Source: Myxococcota bacterium (lineage in GTDB: Bacteria; Myxococcota_A; UBA796). From it: 64,000 nucleotides of DNA. Position 1 is the first letter of the stretch. The number at the start of each line of letters is the position of its first letter. The notes under the pieces were generated by a model. It had not been told where the DNA came from. It saw nothing but the letters and a program-made list of their open reading frames with translations, and ran no database searches. The stretch covers positions 1-64,000 of the forward strand of contig JAQXDW010000141.1 of NCBI GenBank assembly GCA_029251165.1. Direction: 5' to 3'. This document shows positions 8,971-17,897 of this stretch, one piece after another. Made by a program: the position numbers and the translations under genes.

Positions 8971-9990
8971 ATGTCCGTCGTCGTCACTGGAGCCGGGGGC
9001 CACGTCGGCGCCACCTTGATCCGCTCGCTCCTCAAGGACGGCCACACCGTCCGCGCCCTGGATCTCGACCCGGGCATTGCGCTGGAGGGGCTGTCCGTCG
9101 AGACCCGCTCTGGAGACATCCGGGATCCAGAATTCCTGCGGGGCGCCTTCGAAGCGGGAGACACCCTCTTTCACCTCGCCTCGGTGATCTCCACCTCCGG
9201 CGACAAGGGCGGGCTGGTCTCCTCGGTCAACGTCGATGGTGCCCGAAACGTCGCCACGATCGCCGCCGCGTGCGGGATCAAGCGCATGGTGCACTTCAGC
9301 TCCATCCACGCCTTCGACATCGACACCCATGGTGCTCCGGTCACCGAGAAGACCCGCCTCGCCACCGCAAACAGTCGCTCCGCCTACAACCTCTCCAAGG
9401 CTCGGGGACAGCTCGAGGTCCTCAAGGTGGTCGAGGAGAAGGGGCTCGATGCCGTGATCGTTCACCCCTGCGGGGTCATCGGCCCGTATGACTACAAGCC
9501 CTCTCGGATGGGGAAATTCTTTCGCGGCGTGGCAAAGGGGCACAACGCCAAGGTCGGTCCCGGCGGGTTCAACTGGGTCGACGTCCGAGACGTGGTCGAC
9601 GGCGCGCGGGCAGCGATGGAGAAGGGCCGCACTGGCGAGGGCTACATCCTCGGTGGGCGCTGGGCCTCCAACCTGGAGCTGGGTCAGATGTCCAGCGAGA
9701 TCACCGGGAAGCCGGTGCCGGACAAGGCGATCGCGATGTGGGTGCTCAAGCTGCTCAATGCAGCCAGCCCGCTCATCGCCCTGCTCGGTCAGTCTCCGCC
9801 GATCAACCAGGAGATCATCGACGCCCTGATCGCCAACCCAGACATGTCCTCGGACAAGGCTGCCGCAGAGCTGGGCTACTCCCCTCGCCCCATCCGCCAG
9901 ACCGTCGAGGACATCTTCCGCTGGTATGAGACGGAGGACATCATCGCAACGGAGCGTGCCCGCCGGAAGGCCGAGAAGCCGTCAACCTGA
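8971..9990 (+). CDS. NAD(P)-dependent epimerase/dehydratase (extended SDR)
   Basis: A 339-aa extended short-chain dehydrogenase/reductase. The N-terminal Rossmann motif TGAGGHVG is at residues 6-13, an acidic residue for NAD ribose binding follows in the second strand (ALDLD), and the catalytic pair YNLSK is near 145-149, preceded by the serine region HFSSIH. The C-terminal half (about 200-330) is the substrate-binding part. Family members act on nucleotide sugars, steroids or flavonoid-like substrates; the actual substrate is unknown. ATG at 8971 is supported by an AGGAAG upstream. The gene is single and divergent from the zinc-ribbon gene. Confidence 0.88.
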   Translation: MSVVVTGAGGHVGATLIRSLLKDGHTVRALDLDPGIALEGLSVETRSGDIRDPEFLRGAFEAGDTLFHLASVISTSGDKGGLVSSVNVDGARNVATIAAACGIKRMVHFSSIHAFDIDTHGAPVTEKTRLATANSRSAYNLSKARGQLEVLKVVEEKGLDAVIVHPCGVIGPYDYKPSRMGKFFRGVAKGHNAKVGPGGFNWVDVRDVVDGARAAMEKGRTGEGYILGGRWASNLELGQMSSEITGKPVPDKAIAMWVLKLLNAASPLIALLGQSPPINQEIIDALIANPDMSSDKAAAELGYSPRPIRQTVEDIFRWYETEDIIATERARRKAEKPST

Positions 9991-10038
9991 CCGCCCTCAG
10001 CCTTCACCCCCCGGTTGCTTCATGGGACATGGTCAGCC

Positions 10039-10455
10039 CTGAGAGGCGACCCATGCAGAGCCCGGCTGGTGGTAGACAGGCCTGACGACGGCCCAGCGGT
10101 GCTCTTTGTCCACGGCATGACCTACCCGCTGGAGACCTTCGGGCTGCCGACGTGCTCGACGCAGTCCGTCCGAGCGCCGCAGCACACCTCGTCGGCCTCT
10201 CCAGCGCCGGGCTGGTGCTCAACGCCTTCACCATCGCCCGGCCCCGCGGCCTCAGCGGGCTTGCCCCCAGCGGCGTCGAGCCCCACACCATGCGCGCTGC
10301 GATTCGCACCCTCGGATGCATCCCTCTGGTCTCTACGCTGCTGGACCAGCGTCTCCGTCGGCAGCACGCTGCCCGCATGGTACACCGCCGCGCTCCGACG
10401 ACATCACGACCTGCTGGACTTCCTTGAGGCTGTCGAGCACACGCCGACTCAGTGA
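10039..10455 (+). pseudogene. degraded alpha/beta hydrolase
   Basis: Pieces of an alpha/beta hydrolase lie in different frames. The frame beginning before 10045 reads RLVVDRPDDGPAVLFVHGMTYPLETFG, the beta-strand and oxyanion-hole HG region near an N-terminus. From about 10143 a shifted frame reads ADVLDAVRP then HLVGLSSAGLVLNAF, the helix before the nucleophile elbow and the G-x-S-x-G elbow itself, followed by ARP and a cap-like helix to about 10400. The last segment reads DLLDFLEAVEHTPTQ in the first frame and stops at 10455. About 50-60 residues normally found between the HG loop and the elbow are missing. Together these show a broken gene with an internal deletion plus frameshifts. Its end overlaps the end of terC by seven bases. 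Confidence 0.7.
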
Positions 10456-11231
10456 CCGTGCTTTCGCTCCAGGTTGAGCTTCTTCTGGTAGCGCCCCTGG
10501 GCCACGTCCACGATGACCAGGACGATGAGGGTGAAGTAGAAGGTCGACTTGGCCATCGGCTCGACGGCATGTCCGAGGAGGTGAATGTGGGCGAGGTGGC
10601 CGCCCTCAGAGACCAGCATGATGCCGACGATGAACAGGACAAACAGGCCGAGGACCTCGTACATCCGGTTCTTCTTGAGGAAGTCCGCCACCGTGTCCGC
10701 CAGCACGATCATCATCACGCCAGAGACCACGATTGCGACCGCCATGACGGCAAACACATCGGTGAGCGCCAGGGCAGAGAGGATGGAGTCAAACGAGAAC
10801 ACGAGGTTCATCACCACGATCCAAGCGATCGCAGTTCCCGGTGAGCGGGTGGTTGCTGCGTTCTCCTCGCCCTCAATGTGCTCAATGGAGAGCATGTGGG
10901 AGATCTCTTTGATGGCGGTGTAGATGATGAAGCAGCCACCCCCAAGGACGATCAGGGCATGACCGGTGAACGCAGCAGAGATGAGCTCGGTGTGGATCCC
11001 AAACAGCTCTGACTGGAACGCAGAGATTGCCTTGACGACCACAAACAGCAAGACCAGCCGCAAGGCAATCGCGAGCCCGATGCCGATCCGGCGCACCATC
11101 TGCTGCTTGTCTGCGGCTACCCGCTTGGACTCCAGCGAGATGTACAGGAGGTTGTCAAAGCCAAGCACCGCCTGCAGGAAGATCAGCATCAGCAGCGTCA
11201 GGAGGTTGTCTACAGTCAACAGTTCAGCCAT
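10449..11231 (-). CDS. TerC family integral membrane protein
   Basis: A 260-aa polytopic membrane protein of the TerC/YjbE/YkoY family. Diagnostic acidic motifs are visible in membrane segments: LGFDNLLYI near residues 23-31 and FSFDSIL near 144-150, both typical of the metal-ion site of this family. Seven or so hydrophobic helices are seen. Members are linked to manganese or tellurium ion efflux and metal loading of exported enzymes. The C-terminus is charged (KLNLERKHGH). ATG at 11231 is preceded by a purine-rich GAGAGGG. The gene is single; its end overlaps the end of the broken hydrolase on the other strand. Confidence 0.9.
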   Translation of the reverse strand: MAELLTVDNLLTLLMLIFLQAVLGFDNLLYISLESKRVAADKQQMVRRIGIGLAIALRLVLLFVVVKAISAFQSELFGIHTELISAAFTGHALIVLGGGCFIIYTAIKEISHMLSIEHIEGEENAATTRSPGTAIAWIVVMNLVFSFDSILSALALTDVFAVMAVAIVVSGVMMIVLADTVADFLKKNRMYEVLGLFVLFIVGIMLVSEGGHLAHIHLLGHAVEPMAKSTFYFTLIVLVIVDVAQGRYQKKLNLERKHGH

Positions 11232-11398
11232 GCGGCCCTCTCTCGGTTGATAAGAAGTGTACTATCGCGCCTCTCCTGACGGGCCGAGCAGAGAACACAC
11301 TGTTGCCCCATTATCTGGGCTTCTGGTGGAGCAGACTCGACTCGAGTCAGCGGGTCCTGGACTGAACCTCACAAGCACACCGAGCAGCCTCCGACGGA

Positions 11399-12214
11399 CT
11401 ACTCTTTGGAGACCGCCTGGAGCTCATCGAAGCCCGGAAGCTGGGAGAGGTCAGGCACCACCACGATCTCAATCCGGCGGTTGGCTGCCCGGCCCGCCGT
11501 GGTGTCGTTGCTGGAGACGGGGTGGGTGTCGGCGAAGCTGGAGGCGCTGACCCGATCGGCATCCAGCCCCGCAGCGAGCATCGCCTTGAGCACCACGATC
11601 GAGCGGCCGCTGGCGAGCTCCCAATTGCTCGGGTACTGCGCGTTCTGGATCGGGACGTTGTCGGTGTGCCCTTCGATCTGGTAGCGACGGTCGGGAATGC
11701 TCGCGAGGATGCCGGCGACCTCAGAGAGCGCTGCGGAACCGTCCTCAGACAGCTCTGCGCTGCCGGAGGCAAACAGGATGTCGGTCGCCAGCTGAACCAC
11801 CATGCGCCCATCGACGATCTTCACGGAGAGCTTTCCGGCATCGATGAGGCTCTGGAAGCGACCGAGGAGGTCCTGGTACTGCGCAACCCGCTGCTCGGCG
11901 GCACGCTTGCGGAGCGCCAGCTCGTTGAGGGCGGACTCCATCTCCTCGACGCTGGCCTTGAGGCGGCTGCGATCCTTCAGCAGGCTCGCCTGCTCGGCGT
12001 TGAGGCGACTCAGCTCTCCCTCGCGAGCGGTGAGGTCACTCCCCAGGGCGCTGACCTGGGACTGCGCATCCGCCAGGGCTGCCTCCAGCTCGATGATGCG
12101 CCCCTGGCTGTAAGTACGCTGCGCCGTCAGCTCGGCGCGAGCGCTGGTGACCTCAGCAGAGAGGTTCTCGAAGTCCTGCTTTGGAACACAGGCGAGGGCG
12201 AGCAGAAAGAGCAT
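11399..12214 (-). CDS. OmpA-domain lipoprotein with coiled coil
   Basis: A 271-aa protein beginning MLFLLALAC, a nine-residue lipoprotein signal, followed by a long coiled coil (about 15-120, heptad-rich with AELTAQ, RLNAEQ, RLKASVEEME) and a C-terminal OmpA/MotB peptidoglycan-binding domain (about 140-260). The domain holds the motif RYQIEGHTDNVPI and the terminal AANRRIEIVV, which bind peptidoglycan in the family. It should be lipid-anchored with the domain reaching the cell wall. The frame is open to 12271, but ATG 12214 has GGAGG nine bases upstream and gives the lipobox directly. The amidase gene upstream on the same strand ends 26 bases before this start, so the two may be co-transcribed. 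Confidence 0.9.
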   Translation of the reverse strand: MLFLLALACVPKQDFENLSAEVTSARAELTAQRTYSQGRIIELEAALADAQSQVSALGSDLTAREGELSRLNAEQASLLKDRSRLKASVEEMESALNELALRKRAAEQRVAQYQDLLGRFQSLIDAGKLSVKIVDGRMVVQLATDILFASGSAELSEDGSAALSEVAGILASIPDRRYQIEGHTDNVPIQNAQYPSNWELASGRSIVVLKAMLAAGLDADRVSASSFADTHPVSSNDTTAGRAANRRIEIVVVPDLSQLPGFDELQAVSKE

Positions 12215-12240
12215 CAGGGGTTCCTCCGGGGGGAAGCACC

Positions 12241-13725
12241 CTATATCCCGGCCGGCACCCGATCGGCCCACGGTCGAGCGGCTTCGAGCTGACGGGCAAT
12301 GCGGAAGAGGGTCGCCTCGTCTCCGTAGGCCGCGCCGAGCTGAAGCCCCACGGGGAGTCCCGCGTCCGTCCAGTACAGCGGCACACTCATCGCGGGCTGA
12401 CCGGTGATGTTGAACAGCTGGGTGTTCGGGGTGGCGGCCATCGCGTTGGTGCCGATCTCCTGGAGCGCGATGTCGAACAGCGCCCGCAGCGGCACCGCCC
12501 GCATCACCGCGAGCTGAAGACGCTCGGCGGTCGAGAGGTCAAAGGTGCCGACCGGAACCGGCGGGCTGGCGAGGGTGGCGGTGAGGAACAGGTCGTGCTT
12601 GCCGTGGAAGTCCCCCATGATCCGCCCGGTATCCTGAGCCACGCGGCGGGCCCGGGCGAGCTGCACACCGGACATGCTGCGGCCGATCTGGACGAGCAGC
12701 CAGGTCGGCGGCTCCCAGTCCGCCGCGCGCGGCGTCACCCCGCGCACCCTGCTGGCGATCTCAACGGCCTCGGCCACACCCGCCGCGACAGTCAAAAAGT
12801 ACGCCATGCGCAGCTCGGCGACGGGGAGGGTCGGGGTCACCTCGACGAGGGTGTGCCCCAGGTCCGTGAGCAGCGCCACCGCATCAGCGACCGCCGCCTG
12901 GCAGGCCGGATCCGCCGAGCCGGCGAGCAGGGTCTCGGTGGTGAACGCGATGGTCAGCTTGCCCGGATCAGCCCCGACCTCCTCGACGTAGGGGCGCGCA
13001 GCCGGGGGCGCAGCGTAGGGCTCGCCGGGGACAGGACCGGAGGAGAGGTCCAGCAGCAGCGCGCTGTCCCGCACCGAGCGGGTGAGGACATGCTCCTGGG
13101 TGAACCCTCCCCACCCCTCCCCCTGCATCGGGGCCATGCTGTTGCGCCCTCGGCTGGGCTTGAGGCCGAACAGCCCACAGGCCGACGCTGGGATGCGGAT
13201 CGAGCCGCCGCCGTCTCCGCCATGGGCTGCGGGCACCATGCGCGCCGCGACCGCTGCACCAGAGCCGCCCGAGGAGCCGCCCGGGGTTCGGGTGGTGTCC
13301 CAGGGGTTGCGGGTCGGGCCTCGAGTCTGCGGCTCGGTGATGCCCATGATCCCAAGCTCCGGGGTGTTCGTCTTGCCACAGATGACCAGCCCGGCAGCCT
13401 CATAGCGCTGGGCAAGCACGCTGGAGAAGGTCGAGGGCTCCGCACCGGCAAGCAGCTTCGTCGAGCCGGTGGTCACCGTCCCCTCCAGCTGGAGGACGAG
13501 GTCCTTGACCAGGAACGGCACCCCGCGCAGCGGCCCATCGGGCAGGTCCGCCAGCCGACCGCGTGCACGGTCAAACAGGGGAGTGACCACGGCGTTCAGG
13601 GGCGGGTTGCGGGCCTCGATGCGCTCGATGGCCGCATCGAGGGCCTCCGCTGGAGAGAAATCACCCGCAGCAATGTGGGCTGCGAGGGCAGTGGCGTCGA
13701 GGGCGTCGTATTCCGGGAGAAGCAT
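12241..13725 (-). CDS. amidase (amidase-signature family)
   Basis: A 494-aa amidase-signature hydrolase of usual length. The Ser-cisSer-Lys triad can be placed: Lys74 in LVKD, cis-Ser151 in GGSSGGS, and nucleophile Ser175 in GGGSIRIP, with the 24-residue serine spacing seen in FAAH-like enzymes. The family hydrolyses amides to carboxylate and ammonia or amine; the substrate cannot be told, though the ARGIP-poor, GATC-unlike C-terminus (ITGQPAMSVPL, GLPVGLQL) is that of stand-alone amidases rather than the GatA transamidosome subunit. No signal peptide, so cytosolic. ATG 13725 is followed at once by the family's N-terminal helix. Confidence 0.92.
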   Translation of the reverse strand: MLLPEYDALDATALAAHIAAGDFSPAEALDAAIERIEARNPPLNAVVTPLFDRARGRLADLPDGPLRGVPFLVKDLVLQLEGTVTTGSTKLLAGAEPSTFSSVLAQRYEAAGLVICGKTNTPELGIMGITEPQTRGPTRNPWDTTRTPGGSSGGSGAAVAARMVPAAHGGDGGGSIRIPASACGLFGLKPSRGRNSMAPMQGEGWGGFTQEHVLTRSVRDSALLLDLSSGPVPGEPYAAPPAARPYVEEVGADPGKLTIAFTTETLLAGSADPACQAAVADAVALLTDLGHTLVEVTPTLPVAELRMAYFLTVAAGVAEAVEIASRVRGVTPRAADWEPPTWLLVQIGRSMSGVQLARARRVAQDTGRIMGDFHGKHDLFLTATLASPPVPVGTFDLSTAERLQLAVMRAVPLRALFDIALQEIGTNAMAATPNTQLFNITGQPAMSVPLYWTDAGLPVGLQLGAAYGDEATLFRIARQLEAARPWADRVPAGI

Positions 13726-13758
13726 CCCGACAGTGTAGGGGATCCGGTTCGGCTGCGC

Positions 13759-15084
13759 TCAGCGACGTCGGCGCATGCCAGCAAGCCCGAGGAGCCCCAG
13801 GATGACCAGGGTCAGACCAGCGGTGCGGTCCCACGGCTTGACCACCGCGCAGCCGCCTTCCTCCTCACGGATCCGCTTGCGATACTCCCATCCCTCGTCC
13901 GCGCAGCTCCCCGGCTCGTCGGTCACCCAGCCCTCGGTGCAGATCGGGAAGAGGGACTCCATGTAGCCGGCGTACTGGACATACCGCTGCTGGGTGTTCT
14001 CAGTGATCCCGGAGATGTAGAGGGTGAGATCCTCGGTGGCTTTCTGGGGCGTGTACCGCATCCGCAGCCGGGTGAAGTAGTACTCGGCCTGTGGCGCGCT
14101 CGGATCTGGACTGACAAAGCCCAGCGCGGTGAGGTCGTTGATGTCCATCGGCTCCGCGATCTCGGTCGGCGGGCACGGATCGCAGGCCGCCACCCACGGG
14201 GTGACGTACCAGCCATACTCGGTCACCCACTGCGGCTCGTCGCCGACAGCATCCGAGAACCGATCCTCATAGAAGTCTCCGAAGTCCTGCTCGCCGCGAA
14301 ACAGGCACTCGTCCTCCGCCTCGGCCTCGTCGTAGTTGCTGATCGAGACCCGCCCCTCGGCAGCATCGGTGAGCGCATAGATCACGAGGTCCTGCACGCC
14401 CGGCGAGTTGACCGTGCCGAGGCGAATCGGCAGGGAGAAGACGTCGGCCTGGTAGGAGAAGCTCAGCGGCGAGAGCATGTCCTGGTCTGGCGGGATGAGC
14501 TCGGTGTCGACCTTCGCGGCGAAGAAGTAGCTGCCGGCATCGAGGTACTCCTGCATGATCGACGCGGCGCTGGTGCTGACGGCGTAGCCGCTGTCGTTGA
14601 GCCAGCCGATCAGCGCGTCGGACTCCTCTGCGGAGAGCACGACGACCTCGTACTCTCCGACGATAAACCGGGCCTCGACCGCGACGTCGGAGTAGGCATC
14701 GCTGGCGGAGCCTTCCGCGCTGTCCGCCTGCATTGTCATCAGGTAGTTCTCGCGACAGCCGAACCCGCCGCTGCTGGGCTCCGGGTACAGCTCATCGCAG
14801 GAGTAGGCCACCAGCCGGGGACCGGAGTACTGATCGAGGGTGTCAAACAGGTCGGGATCGACCACCCGGACGCTGGATGCGTCGAGGATCTCCGGCACCG
14901 GGATGACCACCGCAAACTGAGAGACATCCGCCTCGAAGTCGCTGGCCATGGTGACGGTCGTGTGGTTGCCCTGACGAACGACCGCGACCTCGCTGGCGGT
15001 GTTCACCAGCTCTGCGCCGGCCTCTCCGACGTAGTTCCCACAGAAAGCATGGGCGAACCCAGCAAACAAGACAAACACGACCAC
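13759..15084 (-). CDS. DUF2330 secreted protein with arginine-rich C-terminal anchor
   Basis: A 441-aa protein with a short signal peptide (MVVFVLFAGFAHA) followed by the DUF2330 start FCGNYV and the family pattern VVIPVPE and EVVVLSAEESDALIGWL. The C-terminus has a cysteine-containing spacer, one hydrophobic helix (TAGLTLVILGLLGLAGM) and RRRR, closely resembling MYXO-CTERM-type sorting signals that are cut and lead to surface anchoring. Several cysteines suggest disulphides. DUF2330 proteins are envelope proteins of unknown role, frequent in myxobacteria and some cyanobacteria. It lies 33 bases upstream of the amidase on the same strand and may share a transcript. Confidence 0.85.
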   Translation of the reverse strand: MVVFVLFAGFAHAFCGNYVGEAGAELVNTASEVAVVRQGNHTTVTMASDFEADVSQFAVVIPVPEILDASSVRVVDPDLFDTLDQYSGPRLVAYSCDELYPEPSSGGFGCRENYLMTMQADSAEGSASDAYSDVAVEARFIVGEYEVVVLSAEESDALIGWLNDSGYAVSTSAASIMQEYLDAGSYFFAAKVDTELIPPDQDMLSPLSFSYQADVFSLPIRLGTVNSPGVQDLVIYALTDAAEGRVSISNYDEAEAEDECLFRGEQDFGDFYEDRFSDAVGDEPQWVTEYGWYVTPWVAACDPCPPTEIAEPMDINDLTALGFVSPDPSAPQAEYYFTRLRMRYTPQKATEDLTLYISGITENTQQRYVQYAGYMESLFPICTEGWVTDEPGSCADEGWEYRKRIREEEGGCAVVKPWDRTAGLTLVILGLLGLAGMRRRR

Positions 15085-15154
15085 GCTCCTCGCACCCCTG
15101 ATCGGCCCTCAGCGTACCACGCCGAGGGAAGAGACGTGATGGAATCGGCTCACG

Positions 15155-17746
15155 CTACCAGGCGAACAGAACCGCCGAGGGTGCCACGCCGCCGCGATCG
15201 ACGACGAGCTGCTGGTAGCCGAGATAGCGCCCGGCCATGACGATGTCGTCGTAGGCGCCGCTGCCCTTCATGCCGGGGTCAGACTTCACGTCGCTGCGGT
15301 AGCGCTCGTAGACATACTGTGACAGCTCCAGGGCAGTCAGCGAGCCGCTGCTGTCATCGTCTGCCAGTCGCTCTCCGACCGCCTCGACCATGAAGCGAGA
15401 GAGGTAGCCACCGGCCCGAAACTTCCGAGCCACTGCAGAGGTGACGTCTTCCTGAGAGGAGAACAGCCCCATGCGACCGGGCTGGCTGATGACGTCCTTG
15501 GAGAAGCCACCGGAGAAGCAGGAGTCGAGGACGAACAGCACCCGACCACTCTCGATGTCGTCGAAGGCTGCATCGACCTCGTCGTCGGTGATCTGCTGGT
15601 CGTACAGCGCGAGGGTCTCGTCGTAGCCATCGGGATCAGCGGACTGGAAACCTTCACTGGGGATGCGCCCGCCGTGGCCGGAGTAGAAGACCATCAGCAG
15701 ATCATTGTCGTTCATCGACGCGCCCGCCTCAGCAATGGCGGAGAGCACGTTGTCGCGGGTCGCGTCGCTGTCGGTGAGCAGGTAGCCGTTTTCTGGGCTC
15801 ATCCCGACCCGCTGCATGCCGTCGTACAGCAGGCTGGCGTCCTGGGCGGTGAAGTCGAGGTCGCCCGGGCCATCGTCGGGGTAGTCGGAGATCCCGACGA
15901 AGACGCCGTAGATCTGTCCGCCGGTTGCGCTGGCGACCGCCTCAACGGTCGGGGTCTCGACCGGCGCGCCGACGGTGGCATCGAGCCGATAGCTGCCGAT
16001 CTCTTCCGCCCGATACGAGGTGGCGGTCACCCGGTAGCGGCCGGTCTCCGGGGCCACGATCTCGATGCGGGAGAGGTCGCGGTTGCCGTCCCAGTCGTCG
16101 TTCTCCAAGCCGGTTCCGTCGGGGAACTGGAGGCCGATGTAGGGATCGAAGTCGGTCGCGGTCATCGAGACGACGATGGTCTGGCCCTGCTGGGCGTCGA
16201 AGACGTAGCGGTCATGGTACTCGCCGGAGTCCAGGGTGGCATCGCCCGGCTCCAGGATGCCGACCGCATGAACCCCATCGGTGCTGAGGGCCGCGACATC
16301 ACGCTGCTCGGACTGCATCTCCGCGCGCTCGTGGTCCATGGTGATGTTGAGGGTGTAGCGGCCGCCCTGGCCGGCCTCGTACGAGGTCACGATGACCGTG
16401 TACTCACCCGCCTCCGAGAGCACGCCCTCCACGAGGCTGTGTCCGCTCGTCTCGTAGTCGTCGTTTTCTTGCGAGAAGCCGCCGGGGCCGATCACGCCGA
16501 CGTAGGTGTCGAACTCGCCCTGAAGATCGACATGGACGGTCTGGCCGGGCAGTCCCTGGAAGGTGTAGCTGTCGAACCACTCGCCACCCGAGAGCGACTC
16601 GTCCCCGTCGGCCAGGGTGCCGGAGTGCTGAAGAGCGCCCTCCACGACCGCCTCGTCGGCACCGATCCGGCGGAGGGTGAGGTCGTAGCTTCCCATCTCC
16701 CCAGCCTGGTAGGTGGTCACGGCGAGACCGTACTCGCCGGTCTGATCGAGGGTGATGTCGAGCAGGGAGCGGTCGCGCGCGCCCTCCCAGTCGTCGTTCT
16801 CTTCCTGGGTCATGTCCGGAGCACGCACGATGAGGAACGGATCGAACTCGCTGGAGCGCAGATCCACCACCCAGCGCTCTCCGGCGCTGCCCTGGACGAC
16901 GTAGCCGTCGATGAACTCGCCCGATGAGATGGTGGTGTCTCCGGAGGACAGGGCACCGTGCCAGCGCTCTGTGGGGTCGTCGACAGCCTGTGAGGGGGAC
17001 TCCGCGAGGTCGACCGACAGCGTGTAGGAGCCGTCGTCATCAGCCTGATAGGAGGTGGCGTAGATGACCCACTCGCCGCTCTCCTGGGCAACAAAGCTCA
17101 GGCAGGATTGTGACTGGCTTCCGTCGCAGTCGTCGTTGCCCTCGGAGCTCGCGGAGGGAGACTGGGCGACGAGGTAGGTGTCGATGTCGGAGGAGTCCAT
17201 CGACATGGCCAGGTGCTGTCCAGCCTGGAGGTCGATGGTGTAGAGGTCCGCCCACTCGCCGTTGGGCAGGAGTTGGTCGCCGCTGGCGAGGGTTCCCGAG
17301 ACGGGCACTCCCAGCGAGAGGGACAGGGTCTCAGAGTCGGAGACCGCGCCGCCTCCAGAGCGGTCCGCCTGGATCGAGATGCTGTACTTTCCCTTGTCGG
17401 CAGCAGAGAGGCTGGTGGCGTAGACCAGCCAGGTGCCCGAGGTCTCGACAAAGACATCGAGCGCGCTTCGCTTCTTGCTGCCGTCGTCGTCGTTCTCGTA
17501 GACCGTGCCGTCGGGCCCGCGCAGCACGAGGTAGGAGTCAATCTTCCGGGACGCCATCTCGACGAGCACCCGATCCCCTGCCTGCAGGTCGATGGTGTAG
17601 ATGTCCGCCCACTCACCGTTCGGGAGGACCTGATCCTTCTTGTCGAGCTTCCCCTCTGTGTCGAGGATGGTCTCCAATTGACCAGCGCGGGCCTGCGGTA
17701 CCGCGAGCAAGGAGAGCAGGATCGTGGGAATCAGTCTCGGGATCAT
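15155..17746 (-). CDS. secreted caspase-like peptidase with five PPC domains
   Basis: An 863-aa secreted protein. The signal peptide (MIPRLIPTILLSLLAVPQARA) is followed by five bacterial pre-peptidase C-terminal-type beta domains (about residues 25-130, 140-240, 255-355, 365-465 and 480-590), each with the recurring G-E-W/F/Y ... Y motif and an END[DW] loop. A linker leads to a C14 caspase-fold domain (about 615-830) with catalytic His691 in YSGHGG and Cys743 in LDSCFSGG. The likely role is a secreted cysteine peptidase, with the PPC domains binding substrate or surface. PPC domains usually sit after metallo- or serine peptidases, so this order and fusion to a caspase is less common. ATG 17746 was chosen over an upstream start at 17821 because it gives a clean signal peptide. 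Confidence 0.88.
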   Translation of the reverse strand: MIPRLIPTILLSLLAVPQARAGQLETILDTEGKLDKKDQVLPNGEWADIYTIDLQAGDRVLVEMASRKIDSYLVLRGPDGTVYENDDDGSKKRSALDVFVETSGTWLVYATSLSAADKGKYSISIQADRSGGGAVSDSETLSLSLGVPVSGTLASGDQLLPNGEWADLYTIDLQAGQHLAMSMDSSDIDTYLVAQSPSASSEGNDDCDGSQSQSCLSFVAQESGEWVIYATSYQADDDGSYTLSVDLAESPSQAVDDPTERWHGALSSGDTTISSGEFIDGYVVQGSAGERWVVDLRSSEFDPFLIVRAPDMTQEENDDWEGARDRSLLDITLDQTGEYGLAVTTYQAGEMGSYDLTLRRIGADEAVVEGALQHSGTLADGDESLSGGEWFDSYTFQGLPGQTVHVDLQGEFDTYVGVIGPGGFSQENDDYETSGHSLVEGVLSEAGEYTVIVTSYEAGQGGRYTLNITMDHERAEMQSEQRDVAALSTDGVHAVGILEPGDATLDSGEYHDRYVFDAQQGQTIVVSMTATDFDPYIGLQFPDGTGLENDDWDGNRDLSRIEIVAPETGRYRVTATSYRAEEIGSYRLDATVGAPVETPTVEAVASATGGQIYGVFVGISDYPDDGPGDLDFTAQDASLLYDGMQRVGMSPENGYLLTDSDATRDNVLSAIAEAGASMNDNDLLMVFYSGHGGRIPSEGFQSADPDGYDETLALYDQQITDDEVDAAFDDIESGRVLFVLDSCFSGGFSKDVISQPGRMGLFSSQEDVTSAVARKFRAGGYLSRFMVEAVGERLADDDSSGSLTALELSQYVYERYRSDVKSDPGMKGSGAYDDIVMAGRYLGYQQLVVDRGGVAPSAVLFAW

Positions 17747-17897
17747 CAGGGCCTCTGCTTCAGCAACCGGTGGAGGACACACACGTCTGTTGTCAGGAAT
17801 GAAGAAATTGTTCCATCTCATGACGCCTCAGGCCCAGACTATCCGATTCCACTCGGCACCCGACGAAGCGATAGGGTGAGCGCCGGAGGATCCTGCC

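Noticed and set aside
12181-15240. Plus-strand open frame of 1019 codons
   Set aside because: It is antisense to the amidase and DUF2330 genes, which have clear family motifs; long antisense frames are common in GC-rich DNA.
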